From Nansenia antarctica (Eukaryota; Chordata; Actinopteri; Argentiniformes; Microstomatidae), in contig OZ022351.1 in assembly GCA_963989245.1 (NCBI GenBank), forward strand, positions 27,241,043-27,305,042: 64,000 nt of DNA, read 5' to 3'. This document shows, in pieces, positions 20,976 to 32,089 of this stretch. The translations under genes and the position numbers were made by a program. Each line of letters begins with the position of its first letter. Position 1 is the first letter of the stretch. Below the pieces are notes generated by a model. It was not told the origin of the DNA and did no database searches. It worked only from the letters and a program-made list of their open reading frames with translations.

Positions 20976-23900
20976 TTGACCTGACTGACGTTCCTGACTG
21001 TGACTCGGGGGCCGACCCCTGGGGGGCAGGAGGAGCAGCGGCCGCCCCAGACCCCTGGCACTCCTACGGTGCAGCTCCTAAGCCGGCGGCCCCTGTGGAC
21101 CCGTGGGGACCCCCCTCCTCCTCCTCCGCTCCCCCCATGAAGAGCAGCGACCCCTGGGGAACTGCTCCTGCCCCGGACCCCTGGGGCTCTGGAGACACCC
21201 GCCCCAAGACCACCAACACAGCCACGTCCCCTCAGCCGGGCTCAGAGTTGGAGCAGGCCCGCCCCCAGACCAGCGGGGAGGAGGAGCTACAGCTGCAGCT
21301 GGCCCTGGCCATGAGCAGAGAGGCCGCCGAACAGGAGGAGAGGCTACAAATGGCTCTGGAGGAGAGTAAGAAGGCTGATGGAACCCCCCTGGTTGCTGGG
21401 GCAACTGGCTCAGGCAAACTGGCCAAGAGGAAGAGAGAGCATCAGCCTCAGCACCAGCACCAGCCACAGGCCCAGTCTTCCCTGATTGACCTGACTGACG
21501 TTCCTGACTGTGACTCGGGGGCCGACCCCTGGGGGGCAGGAGGAGCAGCGGCTGCCCCAGACCCCTGGCACTCCTACGGTGCAGCCCCTAAGCCGGCGGC
21601 CCCTGTGGACCCGTGGGGACCCCCCTCCTCCTCCTCCGCTCCCCCCATGAAGAGCAGCGACCCCTGGGGAACTGCTCCTGCCCCGGACCCCTGGGGCTCT
21701 GGAGACACCCGCCCCAAGACCACCAACACAGCCACGTCCCCTCAGCCGGGCTCAGAGTTGGAGCAGGCCCGCCCCCAGACCAGCGGGGAGTCTTCCCTGA
21801 TTGACCTGACTGACGTTCCTGACTGTGACTCGGGGGCCGACCCCTGGGGGGCAGGAGGAGCAGCGGCCGCCCCAGACCCCTGGCACTCCTACGGTGCAGC
21901 CCCTAAGCCGGCGGCCCCTGTGGACCCGTGGGGACCCTCCTCCTCCTCCTCCGCTCCCCCCATGAAGAGCAGCGACCCCTGGGGAACTGCTCCTGCCCCG
22001 GACCCCTGGGGCTCTGGAGACACCCGCCCCAAGACCACCAACACAGCCACGTCCCCTCAGCCGGGCTCAGAGTTGGAGCAGGCCCGCCCCCAGACCAGCG
22101 GGGAGTCTTCCCTGATTGACCTGACTGACGTTCCTGACTGTGACTCGGGGGCCGACCCCTGGGGGGCAGGAGGAGCAGCGGCCGCCCCAGACCCCTGGCA
22201 CTCCTACGGTGCAGCCCCTAAGCCGGCGGCCCCTGTGGACCCGTGGGGACCCCCCTCCTCCTCCTCCGCTCCCCCCATGAAGAGCAGCGACCCCTGGGGA
22301 ACTGCTCCTGCCCCGGACCCCTGGGGCTCTGGAGACACCCGCCCCAAGACCACCAACACAGCCACGTCCCCTCAGCCGGGCTCAGAGTTGGAGCAGGCCC
22401 GCCCCCAGACCAGCGGGGAGGAGGAGCTACAGCTGCAGCTGGCCCTGGCCATGAGCAGAGAGGCCGCCGAACAGGAGGAGAGGCTACAAATGGCTCTGGA
22501 GGAGAGTAAGAAAGCTGATGGAACCCCCCTGGTTGCTGGGGCAACTGGCTCAGGCAAACTGGCCAAGAGGAAGAGAGAGCATCAGCCTCAGCAGCAGCAC
22601 CAGCCACAGGCCCAGTCTTCCCTGATTGACCTGACTGACGTTCCTGACTGTGACTCGGGGGCCGACCCCTGGGGGGCAGGAGGAGCAGCGGCTGCCCCAG
22701 ACCCCTGGCACTCCTACGGTGCAGCCCCTAAGCCGGCGGCCCCTGTGGACCCGTGGGGACCCCCCTCCTCCTCCTCCGCTCCCCCCATGAAGAGCAGCGA
22801 CCCCTGGGGAACTGCTCCTGCCCCGGACCCCTGGGGCTCTGGAGACACCCGCCCCAAGACCACCAACACAGCCACGTCCCCTCAGCCGGGCTCAGAGTTG
22901 GAGCAGGCCCGCCCCCAGACCAGCGGGGAGTCTTCCCTGATTGACCTGACTGACGTTCCTGACTGTGACTCGGGGGCCGACCCCTGGGGGGCAGGAGGAG
23001 CAGCGGCCGCCCCAGACCCCTGGCACTCCTACGGTGCAGCCCCTAAGCCGGCGGCACCTGTGGACCCGTGGGGACCCCCCTCCTCCTCCTCCGCTCCCCC
23101 CATGAAGAGCAGCGACCCCTGGGGAACTGCTCCTGCCCCGGACCCCTGGGGCTCTGGAGACACCCGCCCCAAGACCACCAACACAGCCACGTCCCCTCAG
23201 CCGGGCTCAGAGTTGGAGCAGGCCCGCCCCCAGACCAGCGGGGAGGAGGAGCTACAGCTGCAGCTGGCCCTGGCCATGAGCAGAGAGGCAGGTAGTTATG
23301 TGTTTTTAGCATGTTGATGTTCTCTCAGCAAGAAGAAGAGAAAGCATCAGCACCAGCACCAGCACCAGCCACAGGCCCAGTCTTCCCTGATTGACCTGAC
23401 TGACGTTCCTGACTGTGACTCGGGGGCCGACCCCTGGGGGGCAGGAGGAGCAGCGGCCGCCCCAGACCCCTGGCACTCCTACGGTGCAGCCCCTAAGCCG
23501 GCGGCCCCTGTGGACCCGTGGGGACCCCCCTCCTCCTCCTCCGCTCACCCCATGAAGAGCAGCGACCCCTGGGGAACTGCTCCTGCCCCGGACCCCTGGG
23601 GCTCTGGAGACACCCGCCCCAAGACCACCAACACAGCCACGTCCCCTCAGCCGGGCTCAGAGTTGGAGCAGGCCCGCCCCCAGACCAGCAGGGAGGAGGA
23701 GCTACAGCTGCAGCTGGCCCTGGCCATGAGCAGAGAGGCCGCCGAACAGGAGGAGAGGCTACAAATGGCTCTGGAGGAGAGTAAGAAGGCTGATGGAACC
23801 CCCCTGGTTGCTGGGGCAACTGGCTCAGGCAAACTGGCCAAGAAGAAGATAAAGCATCAGCCTCAGCACCAGCACCAGCCACAGGCCCAGTCTTCCCTGA

Positions 23901-24012
23901 TTGACCTGACTGACGTTCCTGACTGTGACTCGGGGGCCGACCCCTGGGGGGCAGGAGGAGCAGCGGCCGCCCCAGACCCCTGGCACTCCTACGGTGCAGC
24001 CCCTAAGCCGGT
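20948..24012 (+). pseudogene. Epsin-like repeat ORF, second part of the array
   Basis: The same repeats in another frame, open from just after the TAG at 20945-20947 to the TGA at 23315-23317. That TGA lies in a 40-bp foreign patch. The frame continues after it unchanged to 24012. Long units carry DPW motifs plus both UIMs; short units (105 residues) lack the UIMs and the basic linker. The last unit breaks after AAPKP, where the sequence becomes GTGTAAGTACC, which contains a perfect donor (GTAAGT, 24013). If transcribed, the products would be multivalent clathrin-adaptor and ubiquitin binders without a membrane domain. That role is inference; the nonsense and frameshift changes argue for a pseudogene. 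Confidence 0.6.
23291..23330 (+). other. 40-bp patch identical to element X (14879-14918)
   Basis: Where a normal unit would continue from MSREA to the KKKRKH linker, 40 bp identical to 14879-14918 are present in place of about 100 bp. It brings an in-frame TGA. The patch starts GT and contains ...CTCAG near its end, but 37 nt is too short for a vertebrate intron. Confidence 0.9.
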
Positions 24013-24276
24013 GTAAGTACCGGATTTTCCGACCCGCGAGGTTTTTCCGACCCTACCAGATCCGGTCATAGGTTCTGCCCTTTCCGGCCATAGGTAGCGC
24101 TATGATTCGCTGACGACGATGATTTACGATCACATGATGACCGCCATTTTTACCCATCAGTAATTTTGGCTGTTTATAGATCTAATCTCTGTAGCTACCT
24201 TAAGATACATGGATGTTGCGCGCGCACCCGCGCGCGACGTGAGAGAGTTTAGGTGAAAGAGAGACAGGTGACAGAG

Positions 24277-27200
24277 ATGGAGTTTCATACAGCACTCAAG
24301 TTTTCCATGATGCATCATATGTATCCTCCTGGCATGCCCAAGGTTGGACACCTTAAATCAAGGATTCTAAAGGCGTCCAAGAATTACTTGATGAAAGGTA
24401 AGTCAGTGTGAATAACTATGTTATATCCACTCTTGACGCCACTGCTTGAAATGGCGAAAATGCATAGGCCTGTATCAAAATTGAGTGTCTCATTAAGCAT
24501 CTGCTAACTATTGTGTGCATAAAACCTGTTTCCAGTGGCTTTATATTTGCACTTCTAAATGAATGCTGTATTTTCCTGCTGCATCAGGTGAGGAGTTGTA
24601 CTACAAGGACAAGTACAAGGACAAACATCGCTTGGTGGTGTGCAACAAAGATAGAGTTTGTGATGTCCTGATGGTAACTTTCTTATCTGACTTGAGTTCT
24701 TGTCCATCATCTTTCCCAATTATGACAAGAGTATCATTGTTGGAGACCTCAAAACCTACTTATTCAATCTCGCCTTTTAAATGTCTGTCTTTATTGTTGT
24801 TTCATCTGTACTATTGTTGTTTTATCTTCTTTGCTCTCTGTGAAGCACATTGTGTCACATTTTTGTGAGAAATGGGCTATACAAATGAAGTTTGATTTGA
24901 TCTGAAGGAGTGCCACGACAACCATGGGACTGGGGGTCATCCAGGGAGACGCCGAACGCTGGAGAAGGTGACGGCGTCCTACCACTGGTCCACCTTGCGG
25001 GAGGATGTCACAAAATGGGTGAGTTTTTGATGTTATTAGTGCATGGTGTGTGTGAACATTGTAATTTATACACTGCCCATTAGCAATGATCTTTTACTCA
25101 AAGATCTCCAACTCTTGTGTAATTCTCATACTGACCACAATCTGATTCTGCACTGGAACACCCAGACCATCATACAGGCCGCGGCCCCTCAACCATACCA
25201 CAGCGGTTCTGCACCTAAGGCACTAAGCCCAGGAGCTGACCACCACCACCAACATGACGCCTCAACCACATCAAGAATTCTCTGACTCTACAGTAGATAA
25301 TTTCCTCTGAAATGTCACTGTTTTAAAGGTTGATGAGTGCCCCCGCTGTCAACATCATGAGACAATAAAGACAGTTGCACCTGTACTCCATCCCATCCAA
25401 GTGAAAGAGGCATGGAGTGTCCTGGGGTTTGATCTCATTGGTCCACTTCCCACCACTGCAAAGGGCAAAAGGTAGCTACTGAATGTTGGGCAGAAGTATG
25501 TGTAACCCCTTTTGGTTAAAGCTAGTGAGATAAGCTGACATCATGTATTGGATAAGTCAATAAAAGTTATGAAGCAAGTTTTTGGTGGACCCCATGAGGA
25601 ATAGCTGCTGCAATGCTGTAGCTAATGGAGAACAATCTGCATTTTTCATTGCAGATACATTCTGACTGCAACCGACCTCTTCACCAAGTGGGCTGTGGCA
25701 AAAACCCTCTACACCAAAACAGCCAATGAGGTGTCCAGGAAGATAGTTAACATTCTTCTTGACTTTGGACTGGTAGAGAGGATCATTACCGACCAAGGAC
25801 GGGAATTTGTGAATGAGGTACAGTTATGTATATAAGACACAGTGTATGTGATGTGTGACATTTGATCATTGTAATTTAATCTAATTTAATTGCATACACT
25901 AATGCATCTGCAGGTCAACCGTGGTGTTTTTGAGGCTCTGGGTGTCAAACACTGCATCACGTCATCCTACCACTCCCAGGCCAATGGACAGGACGAGCGC
26001 ACAAACCGCAACGTGAAGACTGCGCTTGCCAAGTACTGTGGGGATGGACAGAACGACTGGGATGGCCATTCTAGGGGCATCATAATGAGCATCAACACCT
26101 CTAAGCAGGTAGCCTACTATTGTGTAACAACTGAATATGTAAACAATTCAAACAAACATAGAAAGAAACAAAAAACAATTTAAACAATATAGAAAGATGG
26201 TGAAATGCTATTGATTGTACTTTTGTTTTGTTTTACAGCGATCAACCAGGTACACCCCGTACATGGCACTGTTCGGACGGCACCCTCGCAGCCCAGGTGT
26301 CATCAACACAACACAGACTGAGGAGGGTGACGACTCAGCTGTGGTTGTGGTTGATTTGCCAGAGGAGGATGTACAGGCGAAGACTGTCGAAGTTACAGAT
26401 CTACATGCAAAGGTGATGTAAAAATGGCAATTTATGCATAATAATATCTAATAATAACAAATATGCATACAATGGCAATATATGCTATAAAATATGAATA
26501 TGTTTCAAGGGAAAATTAATTAAATGATACAAAAAATTCAGATTTACCAGAACATCCAAATTGCCCAGGCAAGGCAGAAAAAGACCTACGAGGCCCAGAA
26601 ACAAAAGGGGGTCAAATCCTTTCACTTCAAAGTTGGGGATGAGGTCCTACGGGCAAACAAGCGAAAGGAGGGACGGAAAGGAGGGCGACTGGAGGCCAAT
26701 TGGTTTGGGCCGTACATCATATCCTCCATCTCACCCAAGGGTGTGGTGATGCTGTCCAGCACCAAAGGGCGTCAGATAAAGCAGGGTGTGAACGTTGCCC
26801 AGCTGAAGCCGTTCATCAGGCCTAATTTGAGAGGTATTATTATTGTTAATACAAGGACACACACTAAGTGTGTATGTGCAGTAACTGTATGTATGTGATA
26901 CTTGCATAATACTGTATCCTCTCCATCAGAGTCCAGAGAGCCTGAGCCACCATTCGTCCCTCCGTATCTGTGCACTATGACCCCAAGCCAGGACATGCTG
27001 GTAGATATAAATGTCTACTTGATACACAATCATCTTTTGTATGTTTGCTATTGATTTAAAGTATGTTTTATATCTATTACTTGTAGCTAAATTATGTACT
27101 GGACCCACAAAGATCTCAAATGGAGATCATTGTGAAGGAGGGGAATGTCTGCCTGGTGCGGGAGGACTTTTGGAGCTTGGGCCTTCCTCAGCTCATGGAG

Positions 27201-29509
27201 TCCAATGTACGTATAGAATAGAATAGAAAGTTGAATTGCCGTATATAACCAGAACAGGTACATTGGAATTCTTGTCATTGCTTGTCCTCACAGTAACTTA
27301 TCGGCACAAGTTACTTACTTATATTACTCTGTTGCAGATTGGAAACGCATGTTTTAGATTCATCAAAGAGGCCACACAAAAACATGTAAGGTTTTGTTAT
27401 TTGTTAAAACATAAATTATGCAGATGTATGCCGGTATTCATTAACACCTGTAACGTCTTTTTCAAAAAGTAGTGCAGTTTTCCCTTGATATTGCACTAAT
27501 TAATTACAACATTTCTTTTTTGTGAAAAACTGTCAATATAGGGAAAAGACATCCACGTTGTGGACTTATACATAGTCCCAACGTGGAAGTCCAACACTGT
27601 GGACCCAATGGCTGGACTTCCTGTAAGTTCCTTTTACCTGTGACCTGTGTTGCTTGACATTGACATAGGCTTGGGCGGTATTGATGTATATCATGGTATT
27701 TGGAAATCGATAAAAAGGAATTAAAAAATAGATACCACCCAAGCCTAAAAAAATGCTAAATAACTTCTAAAATGCTAGAAGGACCTCCTGCACAAGGATG
27801 CCATCGTCATCCCTGCCTGGAGTCGACAGAATGTTATCTGCTTTGTAAATGGTTGACAGATCATCAAACCTAAAGCAAAGGAGCTGCTTTTGGTGGACTC
27901 GCTAAACCCTGATGGTTTTGGCGACAGCTGTTACCATGGCATCTTTAGGTTTTGTAACATAACGACAATAGTCAGCCCTGTTCTGTGGCTTATAAGGGAA
28001 ATCTACATAATTCATAGTATTCTAATAATACAGTAAGACAGCTTATTGACCAGGGTTGTCAACTAATACAATTTAATTTATAACACATTTTCTTAGCAAA
28101 CAACATGTCTGTAACAGGATACTATGAATTATAATGTTCGGCTTGTTCCAAGAAGCCTTGTTCAAAGCCTCGTTCAAAGGCTGTTTTCAAGTTATTTTGT
28201 TTACACCATGTTCAGTGGCTATCGTAACATTAATCTTTCTTAAAGCATGCAATAGTATGTTGAATGTAAGGAAACCCAGTAATATGAATTCTCTTGTCAT
28301 TCTTTCACTAAGTCATATTGGAAGAGTAATTGCTGATATATACCATGTTCTGGTGCTATATTTGGGGGAAAAGAGACATTTATTATGTGTCATAGGTGAC
28401 ATTGTTAGGTGTTCTTGTATTGTAGCATTTTTCATATAGTTAAGAGTCAATTTGTCTGACACAAATACTCTTATGCTGGATTTTGACAGTGATCTAGCTC
28501 ATCGCATCGCCCCAGGCCAGTGGGCAACCATGTACGGCAGAGACATCAAGGTACTTTTGTCCTGCATCTCATGCACTTGCACATGTCTTTATTATCCTTT
28601 TGACCACATAACTGTTATATTGCTATTAACACCTTGTCCAATTCTTTCAGGGTTTCCCTCGCCAAAACGCAGGGATTGATTGTGGCGTCTTCATATTGAT
28701 GGTAAATTCCTTTCTATTCTATTGAAAATGTTGTTCATTTGAAATGGTCATAACCTAATAAGCAGATCTTTGCCTTTCACAGTATGCACTCTGTCTCACC
28801 ACTGACGCTCCACTTCAGTTCACAGAGGTCAGTGTTTCTCTTCTCCGACGGTGAGGAGAGTCAAGGAGGAAACTAAATCTGTTACCATTAACATTCTAAA
28901 CCATAACGGTTTGGCTGTTGTAGCATATATAGATCTCTGCAAACACCCATTGCCCAAGCGCACAGAACCATTTTGACTTTACATTTCTTCTCTCAATTTT
29001 TTTTAGAGGGATATGGGACACCTGAGGAGATGGTGGTGCATCGTTCTAATGGAACGGTTCCAGATTGAGGGGTAAGACTTCACTTTAAATGTAACTTCTG
29101 AAACCGCATTTGTTATACATTGGCTTACTTTTTTATTCTGTCACTATCTCACTCAAAGCCACGGGCAGAGGTTTGCCCACTGGACCGATGAGGCCAGAGC
29201 GTTGCTCCACGGGTCACTGCAGCCGGTTTTCAGGGTCCCCAAGAAGCGGAAGAGGGAACAGGAGGTGAGCATGATGCTGAATGGTAAATAATAGTGTTTT
29301 TTGTTAGTTCAATAGTTGTGATTGCACCATGCATTTTATTCCTTCAGTGTGAGCAGTCTGACAGTGTGGTGGGCAGCAATGCCATAAGAAATGACCACAG
29401 CTATGCCGCAACAATGCGAGAGGAAGACGCCAAGAAAAAGAGGACAGAAGACGACAACTTCAGTATGTTTCTCTTCACCAGTACTGTATATTACTATAAC
29501 CTTATATGA
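24277..29509 (+). CDS. GINGER-like gene: gypsy-type integrase joined to Ulp1-like protease
   Basis: Exons joined by consensus sites: 24277-24397, 24588-24673, 24908-25018, 25329-25471, 25655-25817, 25914-26108, 26239-26412, 26542-26833, 26930-27000, 27087-27206, 27338-27385, 27542-27622, 27782-27948, 28445-28550, 28651-28701, 28783-28827, 29007-29071, 29159-29264, 29348-29509. Exons 3-4 hold an H2C2 zinc finger (CHDNHGTGGH ... CPRC). Exons 4-6 hold the catalytic triad D (GFDLIGPL), D (ITDQGREF), E (NGQDERTNRN). Exon 8 has WFGPYII, a GPY/F module. From exon 10 the protein resembles Ulp1/C48 cysteine peptidases: VREDFWSLGL, KDIHVVDLYIVPTW, ELLLVDSLNPD, and NAGIDCGVFILMYAL with the nucleophile Cys. 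One in-frame TGA (27854-27856) sits just where the catalytic His-Trp is expected, and that His is not visible. I recall GINGER DNA transposons with integrase plus accessory protease domains; the label is by family knowledge. I could not find its TIRs. Confidence 0.7.
24690..24903 (+). mobile_element. LINE-type 3' tail in intron 2 of the integrase gene
   Basis: The stretch ends 'gtgaagcacattgtgtcac' ... 'gggctatacaaatgaagttt', typical of L2-like LINE tails. It ends right at the acceptor of exon 3. Confidence 0.6.
27667..27746. mobile_element. 80-bp palindromic MITE in intron 12
   Basis: The ends 'aggcttgggcggta' and 'taccacccaagcct' are inverted copies with a short loop. Confidence 0.8.
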
Positions 29510-30426
29510 AAACGGTGCCACTACACCACTGGCTGTAGAACGTTTGTTTGTGTCATGTTTTGCTCAAGAATGGTGACTGCTAAACGCTGCTAGCGGCTAA
29601 CGTTTCGTTCTAAAACGAAAGTAGTGTAACGTCCCCACTTGGACAGTGGTTGAAATAATGACAGATAGCTTCTCTCATGTAATCTGTGCCTTTAATTGTA
29701 AACTATCTCATACACAACTTTCTTAGTTCACCCGAGCTCTCTCTCCCAACGGTCTCAATAACACACACAGCACCCGCCCGCCCCCCCCCCGTGACCTCCA
29801 CCAATCACAGGGGTGCATTGGCACACAACACAGTAACAGTGCGAACATGAACATGAACTCAAGCATTAATGAACATTAATGAACAGGGTTGTTCTATCTA
29901 ATTTATTATGTTTGTGTTATGCTAATAAATGTAGATCCACACAGGTATACAAACTGAGCTCCGTTTACTGTCAAGTGCCATTCATTCTGACAACACACAC
30001 ACACAGTCGTAAAGCTCTAACAGAACGTGACGTCGTAAAGTGCAACAAAGTGCTGCAATGACATACTGTCGTACATAACAATATTGGTATTTGATCACCT
30101 TCTATATAAAATCACCTGCTCGGCTTTAATGACTTAACCGCTATTTAAGAAATTATATTTGTTTTCGCGTGCACGCGGAAAAAAATTTGCGCGCGCAAGA
30201 CGACCACTCCGCCGCTAATGTGAAAAATCCTGGAGGAAACACTGATCAGCCTGTTATTCACTTTATTTGTATAAGTATTATCCTTTGTTTGATTTCTTAC
30301 CATGTACCGTAACAGTACCTTGCTATTTTTCATTTTCATTATAACATAACGTTATGTTATGATAGCCAGCTAGCATTAGCAAGTAGTGTCAGTGGGTCAG
30401 TCACCTTTCTAATAAGATTCACAAAC
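29510..30426. other. Intergenic sequence after the integrase gene
   Basis: No gene is visible. 'tgtaacgtccccacttgg' at about 29628 could be the edge of an element, but I see no partner. A run of C lies at 29780-29790. Confidence 0.4.
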
Positions 30427-30703
30427 CTGAAACATCATCGATGTCATCACTGCTGGTGATGTCATTGTTGTCAGCTGCTGATACGGCTGCTGCAACAGTT
30501 CTTGGCGTTTGTTTTTTTGAAAAAAACTTTCGGATATCCATCCTTACACTTTTGTCAGGCACTGATTGAGAGGCACTGATTGAGATCACTTCTTCAGGGC
30601 AGGGCAGGCCTTTTTTTTTTTTTTAAAGTAAAACATTCGGGGCTTTTCAGAAAACATCCGGGGCTTGAGCCCAAGTAGCCACCCCCTAGCGCCGCCCCTG
30701 CCT
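30427..30703 (-). pseudogene. hAT transposase, first coding exon and 5' end
   Basis: On the minus strand the ATG at 30541 opens MDIRKFFSKKQ and runs to the donor at 30426 (CAG|GTTTGT). This is the usual start of TTF-type hAT transposases, often annotated as zinc finger MYM-type protein 1-like. The upstream sequence at 30640-30703 ends in 'caggggcggcgctagggggt' read on the minus strand, a typical hAT terminus. No later transposase exons are visible, so the element is 3'-truncated. Confidence 0.65.
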
Positions 30704-30850
30704 GACAGTAACAGAGCGGGGTGCACTGACGCTGAACCCCTCATAGTGAGAAGTAGGTGGACATGGTGCTGAAATAGCCGACATGCGGTGTGTGTGGTTT
30801 GAAAAAAGTAACGCCAGCTCAGTAAATCATTCAAACTTAATGTTTACTTT

Positions 30851-31066
30851 AGCCAAATTGAGATATCTGCCTAACTCTACTCTCCTAACACTGCTGATTC
30901 ACTGTGCGTTATTGCCTCTATGCCATCAGCCTATCAGAATGCTTGTTACATTCCAAATTCACTCTCTGCCCAAGTCATCTCTTTGGCATTTTTGACACTA
31001 CATACAAAGATGTCTCGGCTGACCACAAGTGAAGCATGACTTAGGCAATTATGCTACGAGGCTAAC
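30851..31066. mobile_element. MITE, GTTAGCCTCATAGCATAATT family, truncated
   Basis: It matches the copies at 35759-36034, 39984-40236 and 62228-62513 ('gagatatctgcctaactcta', 'gcctatcagaatgcttgtta'). The left tip is missing; the right tip is 'aattatgctacgaggctaac'. Confidence 0.85.
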
Positions 31067-31269
31067 GATGTATAACCTTTATTTAACCAAGAAAAGCACA
31101 ATTAAGGGTTGCAGATATCAACCAACGGGGAATTCTCATCTCTCTAGGAAGAGGGTTGGTGTGACTCCTGCTCTCGCTGATGTCCAGACGCCCCCTGCTG
31201 TCACAACACCGTCATTGCAACGAATGAGAATGGATTGTGGTCCTCTCCTGTCTCTCCCGGTGCTGCCAG

Positions 31270-31771
31270 GCTGAAGAGGCTGTCTCTCAGCAACACCCAG
31301 GTGACGGACGCGGGGCTGCCCTCCCTGCGGAGCCTGCAGGAGCTGCTGGAGCTGCGTCTGGACCGCACCGCCGTCACCAGCCGAGGGGTGGCCGCCCTGG
31401 TCACCTGCCTGCCCCACCTGCAGGTAGGGTGGTAGCGTGGTAGTAGTGTGCTTAACCTTTAACCTGTCACCCCTGATGTCATATACAGGGATGGAAGGAT
31501 TGAAATGAGGGGTTTGTAAATAGAATGTGTTCAAACTGTATTCAAACCCAAACTGTCTGTCTGTCTGTCTCTGTGTGTGTGTCTGTGTCTCTCTGTCTAT
31601 GTGTGTTTCTGTGTCTCTCTGTCTCTCCCTCTCTCTCTCTTCCTCTTCTGCAGGTCCTAGGCCTAGCCAGTACTCAGGTGGGAGACACGGTGGTGAGGAG
31701 AGGCCTGGTCCACTGTGGACAGCTGATGAAGCTCAACCTCAGCCGGACGCGCATCACCGACTACGGTGAGG

Positions 31772-31805
<34 letters not shown>

Positions 31806-32071
31806 CACACACTCATTACAATCTACATCATTCATCACGTAACTCGCATGTCGTAACGTAAGGAACATGACTTATTTCTGTCTCGTATGTTTTTTCGAGT
31901 CACGTGAGGCTGCCAAACGAATATGTGAAGTTCCTGAAGCGCATGCGTCTGAGCCAGGTGGACCTGGAGGGCTCCGGGGTGACCCTCTCTGGCATCGCCC
32001 GCCTCGTCCTCTCCTGCCCCCACCTCCCCCACGACCAGGTCTCAGACGACGACGACGGAGAGGCCCAGTGA
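31270..32071 (+). CDS. Leucine-rich-repeat protein, last exons
   Basis: Exon 31270-31423 reads LKRLSLSNTQVTDAGLP, LLELRLDRTAVTSRG and ALVTCLPHLQ; exon 31654-31765 reads VLGLASTQVGD and LMKLNLSRTRITDYG; a last exon near 31910-32071 reads FLKRMRLSQVDLEGSGVTLSGIARLVLSCPHL and ends DDDDGEAQ with TGA at 32069. Splice sites of the first two are consensus (acceptors cag, donors GTAGGG and GTGAGG), but I could not find an acceptor giving the right phase for the last exon. The repeats are RNI/Cys-containing type, as in FBXL and AMN1 proteins. I do not recognise the gene. The upstream exons are not in view, so the gene may be a fragment left among transposons. Confidence 0.6.
31545..31645 (+). repeat. 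TGTC/TCTG simple repeat in an LRR-gene intron
   Basis: It is a run of 'gtctgtctgtctctgtgtgtg' type sequence before the pyrimidine tract of the acceptor at 31653. A CA repeat follows the next donor at 31774-31812. Confidence 0.85.
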
Positions 32072-32089
32072 GACCCCCATCCCCCAGAC

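Larger units (their letters stand above)
19563..24012 (+). repeat. Tandem array of 510-bp and 315-bp epsin-like units
   Basis: Using 'gtggacccgtgggg' as a landmark, units start at 19746, 20256, 20766, 21095, 21605, 21920, 22235, 22745, 23060 and 23510, giving spacings 510, 510, 329, 510, 315, 315, 510, 315 and 450, plus a partial unit at the end. Normal spacings are multiples of three; only 329 is not. Units are almost identical, so the amplification is recent or homogenised. Confidence 0.95.

Noticed and set aside
23292..23328. A 37-nt GT-AG intron in the epsin array
   Set aside because: It is far below the minimum intron length, and the 40 bp are an exact copy of element X.
19729..23882. 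Repeated minus-strand ORFs of 129 residues in the array
   Set aside because: They are antisense shadows of the epsin-like units with Pro/Ser/Trp-rich random composition.
29628..29830. A solo LTR beginning TGTAACG
   Set aside because: No matching second LTR, CA end or target duplication could be found.
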